Positions 1 to 8,972 of a stretch of DNA of 64,000 bases are shown here, in pieces. Below the pieces are notes generated by a model. The model was not told the DNA's origin. It worked only from the letters and a program-made list of their open reading frames with translations, and searched no databases. How positions within the stretch are numbered: position 1 is the first letter of the stretch; every line of letters begins with the position of its first letter. The position numbers and the translations under genes were made by a program. This DNA comes from Microbacteriaceae bacterium PS02067. GTDB lineage: Bacteria > Actinomycetota > Actinomycetes > Actinomycetales > Microbacteriaceae. The stretch covers positions 29,317-93,316 of the forward strand of contig JASCPG010000004.1 in the NCBI GenBank assembly GCA_029960085.1, in the 5' to 3' direction.

Positions 1-1
1 T

Positions 2-832
2 CAGACCCGTGATGCGGAGGCCTCGGCATCCGACTACGTCGACCTCGTCCTCCGCAACATCGGCGCCGAGACGGAGTCGACGACCGTCCGCACGACGCTC
101 GCGCAGCTCCAGCTCGCGGCGAACTCGTATGTCGCTCCGGAGCGCCGCGCGCAGACCCGCGAGAAGGTCGCCGACGGGCTCTGGTCCCTCGCCCAGGCGG
201 CGGAGGCCGGCAGCGACAGCCAGCTGCAGTTCGTCACCGGCTTCGCGAGCGCGGCGGCGACGCCTGCGCAGTGGCAGCAGGTGCGCGCGCTTCGCGACGG
301 CGAGACGACGCTCCCCGGCCTCGAGATCGACGCCGACCTGTCGTGGGCGCTGCTCGTCTCGCTCGCGGCGGGCGGTCTCGTCACGGCCTCCGAGATCGAC
401 GCGGCCCTCGCGGCGGACAACACCGCAAAGGGCGGCGAGTTCGCGGCGCAGGCCAAGGCCGCGCTCCCGACCGTCGAGGCCAAGCGCGTCGCGTGGGCGT
501 CGCTCGTCGACTCGGCCGACCTGCCGAACACGGTGGTCCGCTCGTCGGCACTCGGGTTCGTCCACCCGGCCGGCGTCGACGCGCTCGGATCGTTCGTCGC
601 GCCGTACTTCGACATGCTAGTGCCGATCTGGGAGAGCCGGACGTACCACATCGCCGAATACCTCATCATCGGCCTCTACCCCGCGCCGCTCGCGAGTGCG
701 GAGCTCCGCGACGCGACCCGCGCGTGGCTCGACGCCCACCCCGACGTCCCGGCGGCCCTGCGCCGCCTCGTGAAGGAGAACCTCGCCGGCGTCGAGCGCG
801 CGCTCGCGGTGCAGGAGCGCGACGCGGCCTGA
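2..832 (+). CDS. pepN: Aminopeptidase N (M1 family), C-terminal part only
   Basis: The frame is open from the left edge of the window and gives about 276 residues, so this is the C-terminal third of a protein of roughly 850 residues. The sequence is helical and matches the ERAP1_C-like C-terminal domain of actinobacterial PepN. It contains a YVAPERRAQTREKV segment near the start and ends in ...VERALAVQERDAA. The gluzincin domain with HExxH lies outside the window, so the catalytic residues cannot be checked. PepN is a cytosolic zinc exopeptidase that removes N-terminal residues from peptides. The gene is followed by a strong intrinsic terminator and is probably the last gene of its transcript. 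Confidence 0.85.
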   Translation, partial: QTRDAEASASDYVDLVLRNIGAETESTTVRTTLAQLQLAANSYVAPERRAQTREKVADGLWSLAQAAEAGSDSQLQFVTGFASAAATPAQWQQVRALRDGETTLPGLEIDADLSWALLVSLAAGGLVTASEIDAALAADNTAKGGEFAAQAKAALPTVEAKRVAWASLVDSADLPNTVVRSSALGFVHPAGVDALGSFVAPYFDMLVPIWESRTYHIAEYLIIGLYPAPLASAELRDATRAWLDAHPDVPAALRRLVKENLAGVERALAVQERDAA

Positions 833-848
833 GACTTTCGTCACGGTA

Positions 849-895
849 ACGGCGGCCGGGGTCCACCCATGGGGGGACCCCGGCCGCCGTGTTTT
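849..895 (+). terminator. Intrinsic terminator after pepN
   Basis: A perfect 16-bp inverted repeat (849-864 with 875-890) has a 10-nt loop and is followed by GTTTT. It lies 17 bp after the pepN stop and before the promoter of the ABC transporter, so it insulates the two transcripts. Confidence 0.9.
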
Positions 896-932
896 CCGTC
901 CGAAGGCGGACGCGACGACCGACGAACCTGCG

Positions 933-938
933 TAGCGT
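933..938 (+). promoter_or_regulatory. -10 box (TAGCGT), leaderless promoter of the ABC ATPase gene
   Basis: TAGCGT ends 6 nt before the ATG at 945, which puts the expected transcript start on or next to the start codon. There is no Shine-Dalgarno sequence. No convincing -35 element is visible. Confidence 0.5.
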
Positions 939-944
939 CGAAGC

Positions 945-1856
945 ATGATCGTCGCTGAGAACGTCACCAAAAGATACGGGTCCAAGACCGCCGTGGACGG
1001 GGTGAGCTTCACCGTCCGCCCGGGCACCGTCACGGGGTTCCTCGGCCCGAACGGGGCCGGCAAGTCCACCACGATGCGCATGATCGTCGGCCTCGACGCC
1101 CCTACGTCCGGCCGCGTCGAGGTGAACGGCTCGCAGTACGGACAGCTGCGCTCGCCGCTCACAGAGGTCGGGGTGCTGCTGGATGCCAAGGCCGTGCACA
1201 CCGGACGCAGCGCACGCGACCACCTGCGCGCGATGGCCGCGACCCATGGCATCCCGAACCGGCGGGTGGACGAGGTGATCGCGCTCACGGGCCTCGACGC
1301 CGTGGCACGCAAACGTGCGGGCAAGTTCTCGCTCGGCATGGGGCAGCGGCTCGGCATCGCCGCGGCCCTCCTCGGCGACCCGCGCACGCTCATCCTCGAC
1401 GAGCCCGTCAACGGGCTCGACCCCGAGGGGGTGCGCTGGGTCCGCGACCTCGTGCGCCATCTCGCCGCCGAGGGGCGCACCGTGCTGCTCTCCAGCCACC
1501 TGATGAGCGAGATGTCGCAGACCGCCGATCACCTGATCGTGCTCGGGCGCGGTCGCGTGCTGGCGGACGCGTCGCTCACCGACCTCGTGCACGCCTGGAC
1601 CACGAGCACCGTCGCGGTGCGCACCCCGCAGGCATCCGACCTCGTCGCCGCCATCGCCGGCCCCGATGTGACGGTCGGCGATCCGGGCGACGGAACGCTG
1701 CTCGTCACGGGCATCTCGGCTCCCGCGATCGGAGACATCGCCCGCGATCACGACATCGCCCTGCACGAACTCACCCCGCGCACCGGATCACTCGAAGAGG
1801 CCTACATGGCCCTCACGGAGCAGTCCGTCGAGTACAAGACGAAGGACATCGCATGA
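945..1856 (+). CDS. ABC transporter ATP-binding protein
   Basis: This 303-residue nucleotide-binding subunit has Walker A GPNGAGKST at residues 34-42, an SLGMGQR signature at 129-135 and Walker B with D152/E153 in LILDEP. The C-terminal ~90 residues are the variable extension seen in drug- and antibiotic-exporter ATPases of the CcmA/DrrA type. It overlaps the following permease gene by ATGA, so the two are translationally coupled. The two-component system downstream suggests a stress- or antibiotic-responsive exporter. The substrate cannot be read from the sequence. Confidence 0.93.
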   Translation: MIVAENVTKRYGSKTAVDGVSFTVRPGTVTGFLGPNGAGKSTTMRMIVGLDAPTSGRVEVNGSQYGQLRSPLTEVGVLLDAKAVHTGRSARDHLRAMAATHGIPNRRVDEVIALTGLDAVARKRAGKFSLGMGQRLGIAAALLGDPRTLILDEPVNGLDPEGVRWVRDLVRHLAAEGRTVLLSSHLMSEMSQTADHLIVLGRGRVLADASLTDLVHAWTTSTVAVRTPQASDLVAAIAGPDVTVGDPGDGTLLVTGISAPAIGDIARDHDIALHELTPRTGSLEEAYMALTEQSVEYKTKDIA

Positions 1857-2656
1857 CCGCCCAACTGACGGCCCCGACGGCCGGAACGACCTCGTCCCCC
1901 TACCGACTGTCGTTCGCGCGGGTGGTGCGGAGCGAGTTCATCAAGCTGCTGACCCTGCGGTCCACGTGGTGGTCGCTCGGCATCACGGCCGTGCTCACGA
2001 TCGGCATCGCCCTGATGATCGCGGGCGCGTCCCGCGGCTTCGAAGGGGGCTACCCGGCCGTCATGGCGATCGTCTCCCCGATGCAGTTCACGATGCTCGT
2101 CGCCGGCATCCTCGGAGCGATCGCGATCACCGGCGAGTACTCGACCGGCATGATCCGCTCGACGTTCGCCGCCGTCCCGAGCCGCGGCACGGTCCTCCTC
2201 GCGAAGGCGCTCGTCGTGGCCGTCGTGCTGGCGGTGACGACGCTCCTCACGTCGGTGATCGCCGTCGCCGCGACCGCCCCGATCGTCTCCGACAGCCCGA
2301 TCGACTGGGCGGATGCTACGCAGTCCACCATTCCGCTCCTCATGAGCATCCTCGCGATGGTGACCTTCGCGCTCATCGGGCTCGGCTTCGGGTTCCTCAT
2401 CCGCAATGGCGCCGGTGCGATCGCCGCCACGGTCGGGCTCCTGTTCGTCCTCCCGATCGTGTTCAGCATGTTCGCGATGGCCGGTGACGGATGGCAGTGG
2501 ATCGTCGAAGCCGGGAAGTACCTGCCGATGTCGGGCGCACAGGTCGCGACGGCGCCCGGCGGCGACGACGTCCTCCGCGGCGCGCTGACGCTCGTCGCCT
2601 GGCCCGCGGCGCTGCTCGTCGGCGCCTGGGGCGTGCTGCGCACGCGCGACGCCTAG
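1853..2656 (+). CDS. ABC transporter permease (ABC-2 type)
   Basis: This 267-residue membrane protein has about six hydrophobic segments (for example residues 40-60, 80-100, 125-150, 165-190, 195-215 and 240-260) and a soluble N-terminus. The segment ITGEYSTGMIRSTFAAVPSR, between the second and third membrane segments, is typical of ABC-2 permeases. The start codon lies inside the 3' end of the ATPase gene. The TAG stop at 2654 is also the first three bases of the -10 box proposed for the downstream kinase gene. Confidence 0.9.
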   Translation: MTAQLTAPTAGTTSSPYRLSFARVVRSEFIKLLTLRSTWWSLGITAVLTIGIALMIAGASRGFEGGYPAVMAIVSPMQFTMLVAGILGAIAITGEYSTGMIRSTFAAVPSRGTVLLAKALVVAVVLAVTTLLTSVIAVAATAPIVSDSPIDWADATQSTIPLLMSILAMVTFALIGLGFGFLIRNGAGAIAATVGLLFVLPIVFSMFAMAGDGWQWIVEAGKYLPMSGAQVATAPGGDDVLRGALTLVAWPAALLVGAWGVLRTRDA

Positions 2657-2659
2657 GCT
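2654..2659 (+). promoter_or_regulatory. -10 box (TAGGCT), leaderless promoter of the histidine kinase
   Basis: TAGGCT overlaps the TAG stop codon of the permease gene and ends 7 nt before the GTG at 2667. No Shine-Dalgarno sequence precedes that start. Confidence 0.5.
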
Positions 2660-2666
2660 CGATTCC

Positions 2667-3920
2667 GTGACGAGAGCCAGCCGCAGTTCGTCGGAGGATG
2701 ACTCCGCCGAACTGCGGCTTCCGCGTCCGCCCGGCGTCATCCGTCGGTTCTGGGCGCGCCATCCACGCTTCGCAGACGTCCTGATCGCGCTCCTGTGCGT
2801 CGTCTTCTCCTTCCCACCGATGTTCGGGTACAACCCCGACAGCAACTGGGCCGCGTGGGATGCGGCGCGCCCCGTGGTGATCGTGGTCGTTCTGTGCGCT
2901 GCCGCGCTCGCGATCGTCCGCCGCCGATGGCCGTTCGCCTTCTACGGCGGAACGCTAGCCGCGACCATCGCCTACCTGTTCACGCCCGGGGGCTCGGCAG
3001 GCATCCTCCTGCCCACCGCGATCTACGCCGTCGCGGTCTACCGTTCCAGCCGCGCGGCGTGGATCGCATTGGGGTCCGCGCTGCTGGTGACGTCGGTCGT
3101 GGCCGCACCGCTCGTCTGGACGTCGGTGATCACGATCCAGGTCGCGCTGAACGTGCTGCTGGGCTCGGCTGTCAGCGGGCTCATCGGCGCGCTCATCGGC
3201 GTCAACGTCGGCAACCGCAAGCGTTATCTCGAGGCGCTGCTCGACCGTTCGCGGCAGTTGTGGGTCGAGCGCGAACAGCACGCGAGACTCGCCGCCGCCG
3301 CAGAACGCACCCGCATCGCGCGCGAGATGCACGATATCGTGTCGCACTCGCTCACCGTGATCGTCGCGCTCGCGGAGGGCGCGACGGCGACCGATGACCG
3401 CGAGCGCAGCCGCGAAGCGACGAGCCTCGTCGCCTCGACTGCGCGCGCCGCCCTCGGCGAGATGCGCGGCATGCTCGGAGTCCTCCGCGACGAGAGCGCC
3501 GCCGATGTGCCGCTGAGCCCCGTCGACGAGGACACGATCCCGGCCGCGGTGGAAGCGGCCCGCGCCGCGGGCGCGCCGGTGCGCCTCGCCGTGACGGGAC
3601 GTCCGACCGGCTCCCGACCGGTACGACTCGCCCTCGCCCGCGTCGTGCAGGAGGGCCTCACGAACGTGCTGCGCCACGCCCCGGGCGCGCGAAGCGTCGA
3701 GGTGGATCTCGTCTATGCCGGTGACGGTGTGGAGCTCTCGATTCAGAACGATGGTGTCCCGGCGGCATCCGCCACGTCGGGCCGCCCCGGCTATGGGCTC
3801 CGCGGCATCCGCGAGCGCGTCGACCACGTGGGCGGCAGCTTCCACGCCGGCAGTGATCGCCCCGGCTGGTGGCGCCTCGACGTGCGGATCCCCCTGGAAC
3901 TGAAGGAGGAGCCGGCATGA
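2667..3920 (+). CDS. Sensor histidine kinase (HisKA_3/NarL-type)
   Basis: This 417-residue kinase has an N-terminal membrane region of about five or six helices (residues ~35-195). A dimerisation/phosphoacceptor motif REMHDIVSHSLT follows, with H222 as the predicted phosphorylation site. The C-terminal HATPase domain has an N-box (VVQEGLTNVLRHA) and a G-box (GYGLRGIRERV). It signals to the NarL/FixJ regulator encoded immediately downstream, with which it overlaps by ATGA. It lacks a large extracellular sensor domain, so the stimulus is probably sensed in or near the membrane. It may control the ABC exporter upstream. Confidence 0.93.
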   Translation: MTRASRSSSEDDSAELRLPRPPGVIRRFWARHPRFADVLIALLCVVFSFPPMFGYNPDSNWAAWDAARPVVIVVVLCAAALAIVRRRWPFAFYGGTLAATIAYLFTPGGSAGILLPTAIYAVAVYRSSRAAWIALGSALLVTSVVAAPLVWTSVITIQVALNVLLGSAVSGLIGALIGVNVGNRKRYLEALLDRSRQLWVEREQHARLAAAAERTRIAREMHDIVSHSLTVIVALAEGATATDDRERSREATSLVASTARAALGEMRGMLGVLRDESAADVPLSPVDEDTIPAAVEAARAAGAPVRLAVTGRPTGSRPVRLALARVVQEGLTNVLRHAPGARSVEVDLVYAGDGVELSIQNDGVPAASATSGRPGYGLRGIRERVDHVGGSFHAGSDRPGWWRLDVRIPLELKEEPA

Positions 3921-4627
3921 GCGATGACATCCGCGTGCTGCTCGTCGACGACCAGCAGCTGATCCGGCTCGGGTTCCGAATGGTGCTCGAGGCGGCGCCG
4001 GGGGTCACGGTCGTCGGCGAGGCGGCCGACGGCGAGGCGGCCCTCGAACAGGTCGCGGCGCTCCGGCCGGACGTCGTGCTGATGGATGTCCGGATGCCCC
4101 GCACCGACGGCGTGACCGCGACCGCCCGCATCAGCGCCCGCCACCCGGAGGTGCGGGTCATCGTCCTCACGACGTTCGACCTCGACGAGTACGCCTTCGG
4201 CGCGCTGGATGCCGGGGCGAGCGGCTTCCTCCTGAAGGACGTCGAGGGCGTCGAGCTCATCCGCGCCGTGCGCGCCGTCGCGGCGGGCGACGCCGTGCTC
4301 TCGCCGCGGATCACTCGCGAGGTGCTGGCACGGCGCGCGTCCGAGCCCCGCTCCCTCGCTGAGTCCGATCCGGCGGAGGATCTCACTCCGCGCGAGGTCG
4401 ACGTGTTCCGCGCGATCGCGCGCGGCCTCACGAACGGTGAGATCGCCGCAGAGCTCCACCTGGGTGAGGCCACCGTGAAGACCCGCGTGGGCCGCATCCT
4501 CGGAAAGCTCGGCGCTCGTGACCGCGTGCAGGCCGTCATCATCGCGCACCGCCACGGCTATGTCCCACCGCCCGACCGTGCCGGCACGGCGGACCCGCTC
4601 AGGCCTCCCGGAGGGACCACTCAGTAG
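3917..4627 (+). CDS. Two-component response regulator, NarL/FixJ family
   Basis: This 236-residue regulator has a receiver domain (residues 1-120) with the acidic pair D11/D12, phosphoacceptor D57 in VVLMDVRMP, a switch threonine in VLTTFD and the conserved lysine in FLLKDV. A LuxR-type HTH follows (LTPREVDVFRAIARGLTNGE to ~residue 220). The ATG at 3917 overlaps the kinase stop. The frame is open further upstream, but those residues do not resemble a receiver. The gene ends in a TAG stop that forms part of the -10 box for the MscS gene. Confidence 0.94.
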   Translation: MSDDIRVLLVDDQQLIRLGFRMVLEAAPGVTVVGEAADGEAALEQVAALRPDVVLMDVRMPRTDGVTATARISARHPEVRVIVLTTFDLDEYAFGALDAGASGFLLKDVEGVELIRAVRAVAAGDAVLSPRITREVLARRASEPRSLAESDPAEDLTPREVDVFRAIARGLTNGEIAAELHLGEATVKTRVGRILGKLGARDRVQAVIIAHRHGYVPPPDRAGTADPLRPPGGTTQ

Positions 4628-4630
4628 GAT
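4625..4630 (+). promoter_or_regulatory. -10 box (TAGGAT), leaderless promoter of the MscS gene
   Basis: TAGGAT includes the TAG stop of the response regulator gene and ends 7 nt before the ATG at 4638. No Shine-Dalgarno sequence is seen. Confidence 0.5.
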
Positions 4631-4637
4631 CGAAGCG

Positions 4638-5756
4638 ATGCTGTACTTCGCCGATTCGGCCGCCGACGCGCCGCCCGCCACCCCCGGGTTCTGGACGGAT
4701 GCGCTCGTGTGGTTGGCGGACGCAGGGTTCAACCTCCTGAAGATCGCCGGCATCATCCTCGGCGCCATCGTCGTCGCGTGGCTCCTCCGGATCGTCATCC
4801 GGCGAGTCGTCAAGCGCATCGTCCAAGGCGCGAAGACGAAGGCGAACGTCGACGACACCCAAGCGCTCGAGCGATCCCCGCTCGCGAGCGTCCGTCTCGT
4901 GCAGCGCACCCGCACGCTCGGGTCGATCCTGCAGAACGTCGTCAACGTCGCGATCGTGATCGTCGCCCTCACGCTCATCGTGCTCGTCCTCAACAAAGAC
5001 GCCCTCGGCTCACTGACCCTCCTCAGCGCAGCGGTCGGCGCGGGGCTCGGCTTCGGCGCGCAGAACATCGTCAAGGACGTTCTGAACGGTATCTTCCTCG
5101 TCGCCGAGGATCAGGTCGGCATCGGCGACGTGGTGGACCTCGGCCTTGCGACCGGAGTTGTCGAATACGTCGCGATCCGCGTCACGCACGTGCGTGACGT
5201 GAACGGCACGCTCTGGTACGTGCGCAACGGCGAGATCCTCCGCATCGGCAACATGTCGCAGGGGTGGTCGCGCGTCATCATCGATCTCGCCGTCTCGACG
5301 GACGCCGACATCGCTGAGGTCGAGAAGGCGATGTACGACGCCGCGAAGAGCGTCTACAAGGACCCGAAGTGGCGCTCCCGCGTCCTCGAGCAGCCGGAGG
5401 TGTGGGGGCTCGAGTCCATCACGGGCGACGCGCTCGTCATCCGTCTTGTCATGAAGACGCGTGCCAACGCGAAGGACGACGTCGCCCGCGAACTGCGCAT
5501 GCGCCTCAAGCGCGCGATCGACGACCTCGGCGTGACGCTGCCGTCGATGAACTCCATGACCCTCACGGGCCTCGAGGGCGCCCAGCGCGTGCGCGGCGCC
5601 AACCCGCCGAAGACGAAGCCGACACCGGTCACGAGCGCCGACGGCGTCGTCTGGAAGCCGAAGCGCGGCACGAAGGCGACGAACGCGAAGGCGGGGCCCG
5701 CGACGGCTCCGGACCCCGGAACGACCGGTGCCGCGCCGGAAGGGAAGAACGAATGA
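4638..5756 (+). CDS. Mechanosensitive ion channel, MscS family
   Basis: This 372-residue membrane protein has one or two N-terminal helices (about residues 20-60), a further hydrophobic segment (about 100-125) and a pore-lining helix rich in Ala/Gly (LLSAAVGAGLGFGAQNIVKD). The beta domain characteristic of MscS follows (NGIFLVAEDQVGIGDVV). The C-terminal ~50 residues are basic, low in complexity and probably disordered. The protein would open under membrane tension and release solutes on osmotic downshock. The ATG at 4638 was chosen because it has the leaderless -10 box and begins the homologous part. The longer frame from 4518 is antisense-like. Confidence 0.9.
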   Translation: MLYFADSAADAPPATPGFWTDALVWLADAGFNLLKIAGIILGAIVVAWLLRIVIRRVVKRIVQGAKTKANVDDTQALERSPLASVRLVQRTRTLGSILQNVVNVAIVIVALTLIVLVLNKDALGSLTLLSAAVGAGLGFGAQNIVKDVLNGIFLVAEDQVGIGDVVDLGLATGVVEYVAIRVTHVRDVNGTLWYVRNGEILRIGNMSQGWSRVIIDLAVSTDADIAEVEKAMYDAAKSVYKDPKWRSRVLEQPEVWGLESITGDALVIRLVMKTRANAKDDVARELRMRLKRAIDDLGVTLPSMNSMTLTGLEGAQRVRGANPPKTKPTPVTSADGVVWKPKRGTKATNAKAGPATAPDPGTTGAAPEGKNE

Positions 5757-6208
5757 CGGATGCCGCTCCCCTGAGCTTCTACGAGGAGGTCGGCGGCCAT
5801 GACACGTTCGTCCGCCTCGTCGACATCTTCTACCGCGGCGTTGCCGACGACGAGGTGTTGAAGCCGATGTACCCCGAGGAGGACCTCGGGCCCGCAGCCG
5901 AGCGTCTCACGATGTTCCTCGAGCAGTACTGGGGCGGCCCGTCGACCTACAGCGAGCGCCGCGGGCACCCGCGCCTGCGCATGCGGCACGTGCCCTTCCA
6001 GGTGAACCCGGATGCCCGTGACCGCTGGCTCGCGCACATGCGCACCGCGCTCGACGAACTCGCCCTCCCGCCGCTGCACGAGGCGACGCTCTGGGACTAT
6101 CTGCAGCGCGCCGCGTTCGCGATGGTCAACTCGTTCGAACCGACGGGTATCGGCCCCGAGCGCCCGTCCTCGTCTCCGACGCTTCAGGTCCACCCCGAAA
6201 CGGACTGA
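5753..6208 (+). CDS. glbO: Group II truncated haemoglobin
   Basis: This 151-residue globin starts with the typical SFYEEVGGHDTF. The proximal haem ligand should be H79 in RMRHVPF, with the group II tryptophan at W92 in RWLAHM. The family binds O2/NO and is implicated in redox or nitrosative stress tolerance. The start codon overlaps the stop of the MscS gene (ATGA), so it is the second gene of that transcript. The C-terminal ~20 residues are extra and low in complexity. Confidence 0.93.
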   Translation: MTDAAPLSFYEEVGGHDTFVRLVDIFYRGVADDEVLKPMYPEEDLGPAAERLTMFLEQYWGGPSTYSERRGHPRLRMRHVPFQVNPDARDRWLAHMRTALDELALPPLHEATLWDYLQRAAFAMVNSFEPTGIGPERPSSSPTLQVHPETD

Positions 6209-6259
6209 CGTCCCCTCCCCCTTCGTGGGGGTCTTCCATCGCTCGACGAAGGAGTCGAC

Positions 6260-7930
6260 GTGACCACCACCCCCGCCTCGTACCAGACCGACGTGCTCGT
6301 GATCGGATGGGGGCTCGCCGGGCTCGTGGCAGCCTCCGAGGCATCCGCCGCCGGCAAGAGCGTCGTGATCGTCGATCAAGAGCCGCGCTCGAACCTCGGC
6401 GGACAGGCGTTCTGGTCGTTCGGCGGGCTGCTGTTCATCGACTCCCCCGAGCAGCGCCGGATGGGGATCTCGGACTCCCTCGACCTCGCCCGGCAGGACT
6501 GGTTCGACACGGCGGGCTTCGACCGCGCCGAGGACCACTGGCCGCGCCAGTGGGCGGAGGCGTACCTGCACTTCGCGCACGGCGAGAAGCGCGCCTGGCT
6601 GCGCGAGAAGGGCGTCGGGTTCTTCCCCGTCGTCGGGTGGGCCGAGCGCGGCGGCTACACGGCGACCGGGCCCGGCAACTCCGTCCCCCGCTTCCACATC
6701 ACGTGGGGCACGGGCCCCGGACTCGTCGCCCCGTTCGAGGCCGCGGTCGAAGCCGGGGAGCAGGCGGGTCGTGTAAGGATCCTCCCCCGCCATCGTGTGA
6801 CGTCGCTGACCCTGTCCGAGGGTGGCGTCGTGGGAGCCACGGGTGAAGTCCTCGAGCCATCCGGTGCCGAGCGCGGCGTGGCGACGACCCGCACCGTGGT
6901 CGGCTCGTTCGAGATCACCGCGGGCGCGACGATCGGCGCGTCGGGCGGCATCGGCGGCAACCACGACCTCGTCCGCGCGCAGTGGCCCGCGCGCCTCGGC
7001 ACGCCGCCCGAGCACATGATCACGGGCGTCCCCGCATACGTCGACGGCTCGATGCAGCCGGTCTCGGAGGCCGCGGGCGCCCGGCTCATCAACGGCGACC
7101 GGATGTGGCACTACGTCGAGGGCATCCAGAACTGGGACCCGATCTGGCCGCAGCACGGCATCCGCATCCTCCCCGGGCCCTCATCGATCTGGCTGGATGC
7201 CACCGGTGCACGCCTTCCCGTCCCCCTGTTCCCGGGGTTCGACACGCTCGGCACGCTCGCCCACCTGCGGGCGACCGGGCACGACCACTCCTGGTTCGTC
7301 CTCTCGCAGAAGATCATCGAGAAGGAGTTCACGCTGTCGGGCAGCGAGCAGAACCCCGACCTCACCGACAAGGACCTGCCTCTCCTCGTGAAATCGCGCC
7401 TCGGCAAGGGTGCGGCCGGGCCCGTGCAGGCCTTCCTCGACCACGGCGCCGACTTCGTCGTGCGTCGGACCCTCGGCGAGCTCATCTCCGCGATGCAGGC
7501 CCTCCCGGGCGGCGAGGCGCTCGATCCTGCGCGAGTGCGCCGCGAGGTCGAGGCGCGCGACCGCGAGATGGAGAACGACTTCACGAAGGATGCCCAGATC
7601 GCGATGCTCCGCTCCGCGCGCGCCTACCGCGGCGACAGGCTCGTGCGCACGGCGGCGCCGCACCGGATCCTCGATCCCGCCGCGGGTCCCCTCATCGCCG
7701 TCAAGCTGCACGTGCTCACCCGGAAGTCGCTCGGCGGCATCGAGACGGACCTGTCCGCGCGCGCGCTCGGTGCCGACGGGCAGCCGGTGCCGGGCCTCTA
7801 CGCGGCGGGCGAGGCATCCGGCTTCGGCGGCGGAGGCGTGCACGGGTACCGCGCGCTCGAAGGCACCTTCGTCGGTGGATGCCTGTTCTCGGGGCGGATC
7901 GCGGGCCGCGCGGCCGCGGCCGCGGTGTAG
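6260..7930 (+). CDS. FAD-binding dehydrogenase (ketosteroid-dehydrogenase-like)
   Basis: This 556-residue flavoprotein begins with a Rossmann FAD-binding motif (VIGWGLAGLVAASEASAAG) followed by an acidic residue in VDQE. It ends with the second FAD contact region, GLYAAGEASGFGGGGVHGYR. Overall it resembles the FAD_binding_2/KstD-like family that NCBI calls 'FAD-binding dehydrogenase'. The true substrate is unknown for the family. The GTG start at 6260 has GAAGGAG (6248-6254) upstream. A 5-bp CCCCC/GGGGG hairpin at 6217-6231 lies between this gene and glbO and may attenuate read-through. Confidence 0.88.
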   Translation: MTTTPASYQTDVLVIGWGLAGLVAASEASAAGKSVVIVDQEPRSNLGGQAFWSFGGLLFIDSPEQRRMGISDSLDLARQDWFDTAGFDRAEDHWPRQWAEAYLHFAHGEKRAWLREKGVGFFPVVGWAERGGYTATGPGNSVPRFHITWGTGPGLVAPFEAAVEAGEQAGRVRILPRHRVTSLTLSEGGVVGATGEVLEPSGAERGVATTRTVVGSFEITAGATIGASGGIGGNHDLVRAQWPARLGTPPEHMITGVPAYVDGSMQPVSEAAGARLINGDRMWHYVEGIQNWDPIWPQHGIRILPGPSSIWLDATGARLPVPLFPGFDTLGTLAHLRATGHDHSWFVLSQKIIEKEFTLSGSEQNPDLTDKDLPLLVKSRLGKGAAGPVQAFLDHGADFVVRRTLGELISAMQALPGGEALDPARVRREVEARDREMENDFTKDAQIAMLRSARAYRGDRLVRTAAPHRILDPAAGPLIAVKLHVLTRKSLGGIETDLSARALGADGQPVPGLYAAGEASGFGGGGVHGYRALEGTFVGGCLFSGRIAGRAAAAAV

Positions 7931-7937
7931 CCGGTCG

Positions 7938-8951
7938 CTACAGCCAGTTGCGCGAACGGAAGACCGCGAACAGGGCGCCCGCGAACGCGAGCATCCCGAC
8001 GAGCGCGAGCGGGTAGCCCCACGGCGATTCGAGCTCCGGCATATGCGCGAAGTTCATGCCGTAGATGCCGGTGATGAGCGACGGAGCGAAGATGATCGCG
8101 GCCCAGCTGGAGATGCGCTTCGTCTGCTCGGACTGGGCGAGGCTCGTCTCGTTCTGCTGCTGGGCGACGAGGGTGGCATGCACCGTCAACGCGTTCTGCA
8201 GGGTCTGACGGAACTCGTCCGCCAGCTGCACGACGCCGATCACGTGGTCGAGGACGTCGCGGAAGGATCGCCGCAGTTCGAGGGCGCCGGGATCGTCGCC
8301 GTACTCGGTCTCGAGCTCTCCGCGCAGGGTCTCGATCATGCCGACGAGAGGACGCACGGCGCGCTGGATCTCCATGACCTCACCCGACAGGTCATAGATG
8401 CGCCTCGTGACCGCGCGGTCGCCGCTGAACAGCTGCGCTTCGATCTCATCGATATCGTTCTGGAGGCCCGCGATCACCGGCACGTAGTCGTCGACGACGC
8501 GGTCGAGGATCGCGTAGAGCACGCCGAGCGGTCCGCGTCCGAGAAGGTCGGGAGTGCCCTCCAGCCGCTCGCGCACGGCGGCGAGGTCGGGGGATTCGGC
8601 CTGCCGGATGGCGATCACGAAGTTCTTCCCGACGAAGAGCTCGACCTCGCCGAACTCGACGGTCTCGCTCTCGTCGAGGTAGCGGGCCGGCCGCAGCACG
8701 AGGAAGCGCGTGTCGCCGTACCGCTCGAGCTTGGCACGCTGATGACCGAGCAGGGCGTCCTCGACGGCCAGCGGGTGCAGGTCGAACTCGGCGGCGAGGA
8801 TGTTCAGCTGCACGGCCTCGGGGCGGTAGAGACCGACCCAGGCGAAGCCCCCGTGCTCGGAGAGCGCGGCGGCGGTGCGGGCGAGGGTCGGCGGGGAGGC
8901 GGCGCGGCGCCCCGCGACGTACACGGCGTTGTCGATGACGGTCACCGACAC
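7938..8951 (-). CDS. corA: CorA-type magnesium/cobalt transporter
   Basis: This 337-residue protein has a large cytosolic alpha/beta domain and helical stalk. Two C-terminal membrane helices follow, the first ending in the signature YGMNF (GIYGMNFAHMPE). CorA forms a homopentameric Mg2+ channel gated by intracellular Mg2+. The annotated GTG start is at 8951. A second in-frame GTG at 8945 would sit 6 nt after a CAGACT hexamer and could be the start of a leaderless form. The gene converges with the FAD dehydrogenase, leaving 7 bp between the stops. Confidence 0.94.
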   Translation of the reverse strand: MSVTVIDNAVYVAGRRAASPPTLARTAAALSEHGGFAWVGLYRPEAVQLNILAAEFDLHPLAVEDALLGHQRAKLERYGDTRFLVLRPARYLDESETVEFGEVELFVGKNFVIAIRQAESPDLAAVRERLEGTPDLLGRGPLGVLYAILDRVVDDYVPVIAGLQNDIDEIEAQLFSGDRAVTRRIYDLSGEVMEIQRAVRPLVGMIETLRGELETEYGDDPGALELRRSFRDVLDHVIGVVQLADEFRQTLQNALTVHATLVAQQQNETSLAQSEQTKRISSWAAIIFAPSLITGIYGMNFAHMPELESPWGYPLALVGMLAFAGALFAVFRSRNWL

Positions 8952-8972
8952 AGTCTGCCAGCGCCGCTGCGG

